Origin: Galerina marginata
Taxonomy: Eukaryota > Basidiomycota > Agaricomycetes > Agaricales > Galerinaceae
Length of the DNA stretch: 64,000 bases
Assembly (NCBI GenBank): GCA_023014335.1
Contig: JAECYW010000016.1
Coordinates: 930,001-994,000 of the forward strand
Reading direction: 5' to 3'
Shown here: positions 58,701 to 64,000 of the stretch, piece by piece
How the letters are laid out: each line of letters opens with the position of its first letter
How positions within the stretch are numbered: position 1 is the stretch's first letter
Notes under the pieces: generated by a model
Told to the model about the DNA's origin: nothing
Databases searched by the model: none
What the model saw: the letters and a program-made list of their open reading frames with translations, nothing else
Position numbers and translations under genes: made by a program

Positions 58701-59685
58701 TCACGGACGCTGCGCGATGACTTCCTGGATGGAGGGACGCGCGTTAAAGAAAAATGACGGTCGGTCTATTGGAATGTGGATCTGGGAAGATATCATTTGT
58801 AGATGGGCCTGCTTGGTAGAGTTCGTAACGGATAACGGTCCTGCGTTCCTCGCCGCGATAAAATGGCTTGAGCAGAAATATGGCATTAAAGGGATTAGGA
58901 TTTCGCCTTATAACTCACAAGCTAATGGCTCAATTGAACGACCTCACTGGGACGTCAGGCAAATGTTATACAAGTTACTAGGGGAAAAGAACGTCCATAA
59001 GTGGTTCTGGTTTCTACCATATGTGATGTGGGCTGACCGCGTCACTATACGGAAACGACTAGGGTGTTCACCATTCTTTATGATAACGGGTGCTAATCCC
59101 ATCCTACCGTTAGATGTGAAAGAAGCAACTTGGTTAGTCAAACCACCGACAGGTGTGATGAGCCACGAAGAACTAGTTGCGTTCCGCGCCCAAGCATTAG
59201 CCAAGCACCGGCTCCATATAGAACAAATGCGCGGCAGAATAGATCAGCAAAAGTATGAAAAATTACTACGCTATGAGAAAGATAACGAAGCTGTCATTAA
59301 AGATTATAACTTCGAACCAGGAGACCTGGTGCTAGTAAGAAATACGCTAGTCGAGGATAATTTAGACAGTAAGATGAAGCCGCGTTATTTGGGACCAATG
59401 ATAGTCATAAGACGGACCCGCGGCGGTTCTTATGTTGTCTCAGAAATGGACGGGGCAGTCTGGCAAAATAAAGTAGGAGCCTTTAGGGTAGTACCTTATT
59501 TCGCCCGCGAACGTATTAAGGTACCCGACAACATCTTGGATCTTATTGATATATCAGAAGAAGGACTAGCTAAGATAGTCAATGGCCCAGAAGATGACTT
59601 TGAGCCAAAGAGACGAGATTACGCGTTAGACAAAGTCCATCTAGCTGAGGATTCAGATGCGGAAGAAGACGAGGCAGAAGAGTAA
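55795..59685 (+). CDS. Retroelement reverse transcriptase / RNase H / integrase (Pol)
   Basis: A single 1296-codon frame without a nearby ATG, expected to be made by frameshifting from the protease frame. Reverse transcriptase: [12 protein letters not shown] with the first catalytic Asp, [17 protein letters not shown], and the YIDD box (near 56843). RNase [24 protein letters not shown] and [10 protein letters not shown], giving the Asp-Glu-Asp triad. Integrase: the HHCC zinc region ([15 protein letters not shown] ... CHVCQERQ), then the Asp in HADVMHM, the Asp in VTDNGPAFL, and the Glu in [14 protein letters not shown]. The C-terminus ([30 protein letters not shown]) is the usual GPF/Y-like end. 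All catalytic residues are present and no stop interrupts the frame, so the copy may be young or active. Confidence 0.93.
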   Translation: MIPDQGEVALLFELNEETQTISIAGYAEPKGQKFSDEGVRNAFLAAAIHEDDIDKSDKEKVQAFFQQGEVFSASSGPAASVFLGKKYKPVAQKVKPVYAELPEKFRIKREIKGDPLENMPKLSTHPPEFTPTGRYTAERQQAFDKVHDGDFLLPEERKLVHHFMMEQNGAFAWDDTERGQFREDFFPPVVIPTVEHTPWVYKNIPIPPGLYDEVCKIIKSKRDSGVYEPSNSSFRSRWFTVVKKDGKSLRIVHSLEPLNAVTIAHSGLPPATEDLATHFAGRACGGMFDLYVGYDERILDESSRDLTTFQTPYGAMRLVTLPMGWTNSVPIFHDDVTFILQPEIPHCTIPYIDDVPVRGPKTRYKLEDGSYETIPENAGIRRFVWEHIQNVNRIVQRMKYCGGTFSGTKSTICAAEITVVGHLCTMDGRKPTTERIKVIEDWGPCKDLSDVRAFLGTAGVLRSYISNYAERARHLQKLTRLDTPFVWGPDQEKSMAMLKDGVRNSYALQPIDYEGQGAVVLAVDTSYIAVGYYIYQEDKDDPKKHRFAKFGSITLSDQEARYSQPKRELYGLKRALTENKKWLIGVRKLIVETDAQFIGGMLHNPDMMPNAVINRWIEQVGLFHFTLRHKAGKTFGPDGLSRRHRQPNDPKPPETENDDDDPSGPVEIEIANPDDPPLRPIEEFADQIDNRKGFTQAIVDNVFIQAGVGPRIELAEVTDPLPRPIVDFVDDIEETQGHFKGIAKSVDCFATELAEADIFRLQEKDQLENYLTTNSVQLGPERRNMVQQLVNVLALPDETDFKNKSGAYPELHRTPSAKEQDNRISWVLKWFNNKRFRPAGLKEKEYTQFIRFANRFIMYEGRLYHRGQEAKHRLYVEKKRRMYMLTAAHDHVGHRGFYATNQLLIQRFWWPEMEKDVNWFIKTCHVCQERQKTMLKIKPVITHTPSIFQTLHADVMHMTPASNGCPYIAHGRCAMTSWMEGRALKKNDGRSIGMWIWEDIICRWACLVEFVTDNGPAFLAAIKWLEQKYGIKGIRISPYNSQANGSIERPHWDVRQMLYKLLGEKNVHKWFWFLPYVMWADRVTIRKRLGCSPFFMITGANPILPLDVKEATWLVKPPTGVMSHEELVAFRAQALAKHRLHIEQMRGRIDQQKYEKLLRYEKDNEAVIKDYNFEPGDLVLVRNTLVEDNLDSKMKPRYLGPMIVIRRTRGGSYVVSEMDGAVWQNKVGAFRVVPYFARERIKVPDNILDLIDISEEGLAKIVNGPEDDFEPKRRDYALDKVHLAEDSDAEEDEAEE

Positions 59686-59782
59686 AGTGACGCGGGCAAA
59701 AATTTGCTTGATATTTAGGAAAAAGTGCCTAAGTAGAAGAACTAGTCTACTATGGGAAAAACCTAGACATGGACGCGTCGTT

Positions 59783-61068
59783 TTAATTAACCTCAACCAC
59801 CTCCTCCTCGACTTCAATTGGGACCTCCATGGATAAGCGAGCTTCTTTAAGCTTAGTCAATTCGGCCAAAGCTATCTCGCGCTGACGAAGATTATAGGCG
59901 ACCTTATAAGCATAGTCACCTAAATCTCCGTTCAACATCGCGATCTGACGGTCAATACCCTCCCGATCAGTCGGAAGAGCACTGGACGACGCGAGTTCAG
60001 AAGCCTCTTGGAGCATCCCAGCTGATAGCTCAGCATGGGGCGCCCCTAAGGAAGGAATTAGAATAAAGATAGGGAAAAGTAAAGATTGTTAACTTACCGT
60101 CGGCGACGGGATGACTCGGCTTTGACCTTTTTGAGGAAGGGGCAGGGTTGGACTTTGTGGTCTACGGAAAGTGAGAAGCCTTTAAGTATCGGTTCCACAA
60201 TAAAAGAAGAGTTGTAAACTCACGTCGGCACGAGGCTTCTCCGCAGACTGGTGGACGCGGCCCAGGCTTAGGTTTCTTCTGATGGACGAAAGAGCGAGGT
60301 GGGTTGCGTACCTTGGTAGGGGTCTGCTTCTTCTTGAAGCGCAAAGTACGATCTCCACCAGACGCGGCAGGTGGTTGACTACCACCAGGCCCGCCCTCGT
60401 CGTCCACCACCATAGCCTGGAACGCGCGCGTCAAGAGAGTGGTAACAAATGTACCAGGGAGGATGAGCTTTACCTCCTCGGATTCGTCCTAAAGATCAAT
60501 CCTCTTTAGTGAGAGGCCGCGGCAAGAAAAATAAGTTAGATACCTGGTCTTCGTCCCTGTCCATGCCGCGTTCAAGTCCATTGCGGCTAAGCTGCTTGTT
60601 CATCTAATGGAAACAGGATAAACAAAAGTTTAGCAACAAGCAGGGATGGAAGAAACAACTAGACTTACTGGGGGAGCAGGTTTATCCCTGATCTCCTGGA
60701 TGATCTTGCAGAGTCGAGCCATAAGACGATACTCCTGAGGGTACTCGGTGAACTTGGTCGGATAAGCTTTCTTGTAGTCTTGAAAGGCGCGGCGTATACC
60801 GAAAGGGATATCCCTAGCGGCTTTACCGGCCTCCTGGACCTGGTAAGGTTGTTCGACCCAACCTGACTGAGAAAGATAAAGGTTACTTTAGTATAGAAAA
60901 GGAAGGAAAGGGGACGCAGCTCACAATGTACTTGGCCGCGTCGATCAGGCCACTCCAAAGGCTGCCTATAGACTTAATGTCGTGAGGAGACTCGGGGGTG
61001 GTGTGATGCATAATATAGAAGGTTTGCCTAACGGCATCCTCTAAGGAAGGGTTAAGTGCAGCGCGCAT
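59783..61068 (-). CDS. Retroelement antisense gene C (spliced, unknown function)
   Basis: Runs opposite to pol and ends about 100 bases from its stop. Exon 1 (61068 to about 60925) reads MRAALNPSLEDAVRQTFYIM and IKSIGSLWSGLIDAAKYI. After an intron comes SGWVEQPYQVQEAGKAARDI, FGIRRAFQDYKKAYPTKF and LARLCKII-like sequence. Then very short exons: MNKQLSRNGLERGMDRDEDQ and a five-codon exon, followed by a basic, proline-rich exon (KKQTPTKVRNPPRSFVHQ) and a C-terminal exon with APHAELSAGMLQEASELAS and YAYKVAYNLRQREIALAEL, probably a coiled coil. At least six introns of 45-70 bases, all GT-AG. I do not recognise a family. Similar antisense genes in fungal elements are, to my knowledge, uncharacterised. 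Confidence 0.65.
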
Positions 61069-61260
61069 TATAGGAAAGATTGGGTAGGGAATCCCAGGTG
61101 AACGCCCAGTTGAACTTATAGTCTGGCGAAAGCGACGCGGCAGGCGGACCGTTCAGGAAAAATCGAGCGTCTAAGCTTCACTGTGTACACTGCATAGAGC
61201 CTAAAGGTCATCTACATGACCAGTCTCGTAAGAGACAGGACGTAAGCAATAACACATGAA

Positions 61261-61310
61261 TGGCGCACGCAGCAACTACGCAATAGCGCGTACGCTATTG
61301 CGACGCGCCA
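61261..61310. repeat. Hairpin between antisense genes B and C
   Basis: CGCAATAGCG, loop CGTA, CGCTATTGCG (perfect 10-base arms, 61279-61302), inside wider arms TGGCGC ... GCGCCA. It lies between the 3' end of gene B and the 5' end of gene C, so it could be a regulatory or terminator-like structure of the cargo genes. Confidence 0.75.
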
Positions 61311-61422
61311 ACATAATAAAGGCGGGTCATTTGATCGGACGCTTTACCACTATTGGAAATTCGTTACCCCGATATAGAAACGATCACTGATCACATTAAC
61401 GGAACCATCTGATACACATCAT

Positions 61423-62079
61423 CTAGACTAAGATGCTTCCGGTTATTGCCTCAGGATGGTGGTAGAAGTCGCGAACAGGTCGAAAAGTCTTCTCCAGCTC
61501 AGCATACTCGAGAATGCGATGGAAGTTGCATCGCATGTACTCCTCTTCACTAACGCGCTTCTGAAATTTCTGGTAATCAATGTTTCGAATTTGCCAGACC
61601 GCGTGGAGACCCTGATAAAGAAAAATCGCGATCAGAAAAAGATAACCGAGAGTAACGACCGCGTACCCCAAATGTTTGAGGGAGACGCGGGACCTCAGGA
61701 CAGAGCATGAGGGACTTGAAAGCGGGTGGGATCAACTCGAAGGACCGAAGGGATTCCGAAAATTGTAGCCAGACGGTGTAAACCTCGATGTACGCGTCCG
61801 CCACGGCGGTCCCGTAGACTATAGGCGGGGAACCGACTGAGGCCTAGACGAGTATAAGTCAGTTTTGGGTTGCCCCAGAGATAGGATCCGCGGCAACAAG
61901 ATACACACCAAAGCATTGGAAAGATCGTAGAGGGCATCGAAAGTGAAATTGCCCGCAGCATTACCAGCCGCGGCAAACGCTTCTCTAAAGAGAGCCTGAG
62001 GAACGAGCAAGCAATCGGGCAGCGCGGGTTCGTAAAAGGAAGATAGAGCGCTATCTTCAGCACTGAGAGAGGCTTGCAT
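61423..62079 (-). CDS. Retroelement antisense gene B (spliced, paralog of gene A)
   Basis: Three exons. The first (62079 to about 61910) reads MQASLSAEDSALSSFYEPAL, PDCLLVPQALFREAFAAAG and FTFDALYDLSNAL. A GTGTGT donor and a GTCTAG acceptor (about 61842) lead to ASVGSPPIVYGTAVADAYIE and VYTVWLQFSESLRSFELIPP, and a second intron (GTACGC...TATCAG) to GLHAVWQIRNIDYQKFQK, SEEEYMRCNFHRILEYAELE and PVRDFYHHPEAITG. It is related to the end of gene A: LQAVWMTGNLSYHSAFNFA in A against LHAVWQIRNIDYQKFQKRV here. No known domain. A promoter-like ACTATAAATTTG lies about 50 bases before the ATG. Confidence 0.65.
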
Positions 62080-62180
62080 TGGTCTTTTCAAAAGAAGATA
62101 GTGGACGCGGAAAAATAGTCTCAAATTTATAGTTTTGGGCCGCGGCCAGTAATTCTATAACAGGCATACAGAAATCGTGT

Positions 62181-63870
62181 TTAATCAGACGGAGTTTCTT
62201 GGGACATATCCATCGCAAAGGGACGAAGAGCGGGATGATGCTGGACGGGGAACCGCAAGGCTTGCTCGTTAACTGCCCACCCAATCGCCCTAACGTAACA
62301 CATCTCGGCTTGCTCATCAGCCTCTGAGCGAGCGAAGTTGAACGCGGAATGGTACGACAAGTTTCCGGTCATCCAGACCGCCTGAAGAGTCTGATCCCAG
62401 ACAATCAGAAGGTGTAAAAAGAGACCGAGCAAAAGAGAAGCATACCTCGTCCGCGACCTTCAAGGTAGGAATGCTGGGCTCCACCATCATCTCTAGCATG
62501 CCCCCCGCGGCGTGGGACACATGACGCTGGACCGCGACTTCAGCAACTCCCGGGCGCGCGCGAGCTTTGATCAAGTAAACCCATTGACTGGCTATCCCCA
62601 GGAAGTGTAGCGCGACGGGGGTACCGAATTCTATCAATTCGGCAGGAAATTGGAGCTTTAATCGAGACGGGATTGAGTCAAACAGAAGTCAAAGACTTCA
62701 ACAGATACGCACAAAGGTTTCGGTCCACGCTACGAGAGCATCGATGGGAGGCACAAAGTCCGTTCTAAGTGGCGCCGCGGCGGCCACCAGCTCGCAGAAA
62801 GCGGCGCGACGAGCATCGGCAGCATCCAAGATAGCTTGCGTAGCGTCGTCATAGACTAAGTCGGCGCGTGTGTGATCAATAATTGCGGCGAGAAGGAAGA
62901 ACTCCTTCTCGTTGTCGAGAATGGTAGCAAAGGAAAAGTGTAGGGACATGTAGCAAGATTGTTTGACTACGTCCCGGATAGAACCCAAGCCTCTTAAATG
63001 ATAATTTAACAAGGATAGGATGATAATGGTCATTGACTAAGGACAAGAATTGGTTCCGTATGACTACAACGCATAATCACAAGCTGATCCAGAGTCCACC
63101 AAAACGGCCGGGGCCAAGGTCCGCGTCCCTTCCACTTCCAACGCAGCGGCAGAATAGCCCGCGTGCATGGAACTTTCTATGCCCGCGTACTCTCAACGCC
63201 TACTGTGAATGCGAAGGAGTGCTACGGACTCCCAGGCCGAGTCCAGAACAACCGCAGGCTGACGGTCGCTGAGGTAGGCGTTGCCGAGACGCCAGGCTTC
63301 GTATATGTCCTAAAAAGATCGTTTATGGTTATTGAAATAAATCATTAAGAACCTTTAGGACTTACAGATGAATAACGAGGGAGTAATGGTAAATCTGGCC
63401 GCATCATAGATCGAAGGACACGACGACCTGTACCGCTGGACGCGACTCCAGGATTGAAAATCTGAGCAACAACCCATCGATTGGTGACGCGCTGATAGAT
63501 TTCCGCGAACTCGGACCCATATACAATATAGGCATCGGGAACCTGAAGCTGTTAAGTACAATCTTAGTAACAGTTTATAGATAGGAAAAGAGTGAAGAAC
63601 CATTCGGCGGGTCAGTTTCTTCAAAGCATCCATTGGTATGCCAAGTGTGGCGGCCGCGCCTCGATTACCAACGGCCGCGTGAACATAATCACTATAAGCG
63701 CGTTTCACGAGCGCCAGATAATGGTGATAATGCTGTAACCAGCGAGGATTATTGCGGATATTGATGGGATAGCAGGCAAGACGACGATCAATGGCGCTAA
63801 ATGGTGTTGCGTCGAAATAAGAAACGTCTTCAAGCGGAGGGGAAGGCGAGGATTCCGTCGAAAAAGACAT
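62181..63870 (-). CDS. Retroelement antisense gene A (spliced, unknown function)
   Basis: Starts MSFSTESSPSPPLEDVSYFD and FSAIDRRLACYPINIRNNPR. Later exons give PDAYIVYGSEFAEIYQRVTN and RWVVAQIFNPGVASSGTGRR, then DIYEAWRLGNAYLSDRQPAV, VLDSAWESVALLRIHS, GLGSIRDVVKQSCYMSLHFS, DDATQAILDAADARRAAFCE, LQFPAELIEFGTPVALHFLG, and a last exon with TLQAVWMTGNLSYHSAFNF and RFPVQHHPALRPFAMDM to the stop at 62181. At least five GT-AG introns; the boundaries between 63200 and 63010 are uncertain. Gene B shares its last two blocks. I recognise no domain. It may encode an element-specific protein or a repressor; both are guesses. Confidence 0.6.
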
Positions 63871-64000
63871 GACTGCCTAGATCTACTCTTGGCCAAGGCA
63901 GATTTTATATTGATAGACTCAATGGAGCTTCTGATTAATCTTGTCACGGACGCGGCCGCTGTAAACTCAACCCACCCGTTACGATCTCGATCTGTAATAT

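Larger units (their letters stand above)
51092..64000 (+). mobile_element. Ty3/gypsy-like LTR retroelement with antisense cargo genes (right end outside window)
   Basis: Gag, protease and polymerase lie in order on the plus strand from about 52890 to 59685, then three spliced genes on the minus strand to 63870. Order protease, RT, RNase H, integrase is that of Ty3/gypsy. A TATA-like ATTATAAAACC near 52525 and a possible primer-binding site TGGAGCCCACC at 52729 suggest a left LTR ending near 52726. The matching right LTR is not in the window, so neither end is proven. The left limit is set by the change in composition and could be wrong by a kilobase. Confidence 0.7.

Noticed and set aside
59690..59790. 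Polypurine tract and right LTR immediately after pol
   Set aside because: A purine-rich stretch is present, but no copy of the 52.3-52.7 kb sequence follows; the antisense gene C starts there instead.
63900..64000. Right LTR of the retroelement
   Set aside because: No stretch here repeats the sequence before gag; the right end probably lies beyond the window.

Overview
The window looks like nuclear DNA of a mushroom-forming basidiomycete (Agaricomycetes). Genes are split by many 50-65 base GT-AG introns. Typical fungal housekeeping genes sit among families that expand in Agaricomycetes (F-box/leucine-rich proteins, Tnp2 transposase, Ty3-like retroelements). There is no bacterial gene organisation, and I saw no tRNA, rRNA or CRISPR. 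Exon models were read by eye from splice signals and frame, so individual boundaries are approximate.

Left part (1-34.5 kb) is ordinary chromosome. In order it holds an augmin HAUS6-like gene (minus), AP endonuclease APE2 (plus), signal peptidase SEC11 (plus), two paralogous F-box-like genes (minus), a small putative membrane/secreted gene (minus), a GPI-type surface protein (minus), a large multi-pass glycoprotein of unknown family (minus), mitochondrial ornithine acetyltransferase ArgJ (minus), two tandem DJ-1/PfpI genes (plus), a VIT-domain gene that has lost its VWA domain (minus), a proline-repeat protein with a C-terminus like bacterial PA-IIL lectins (plus), an inverted pair of ~150 base repeats, a replication factor Sld3-like gene (plus), a disordered protein with an N-terminal fungal motif (plus), and a type-B carboxylesterase (plus).

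The middle (34.5-51 kb) is a repeat-rich accessory zone. It has a Tnp2-type transposase gene (minus), a PD-(D/E)XK-like gene (minus), a threefold ~340 base tandem repeat, two small head-to-head genes, fragmentary coding-like DNA and dispersed degenerate repeats.

The right part (about 51.1 kb to the right edge) is one long Ty3/gypsy-like retroelement whose right end is not in the window. Gag, protease and reverse transcriptase/RNase H/integrase occupy three successive frames. The gag-protease junction carries an exact canonical -1 slippery heptamer followed by a stop. Downstream of pol, on the opposite strand, are three intron-containing genes (A, B, C). A and B are related to each other. They share the element's unusual CGCG-rich composition and so are probably cargo of the element. 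This antisense gene block is the most interesting feature of the window.
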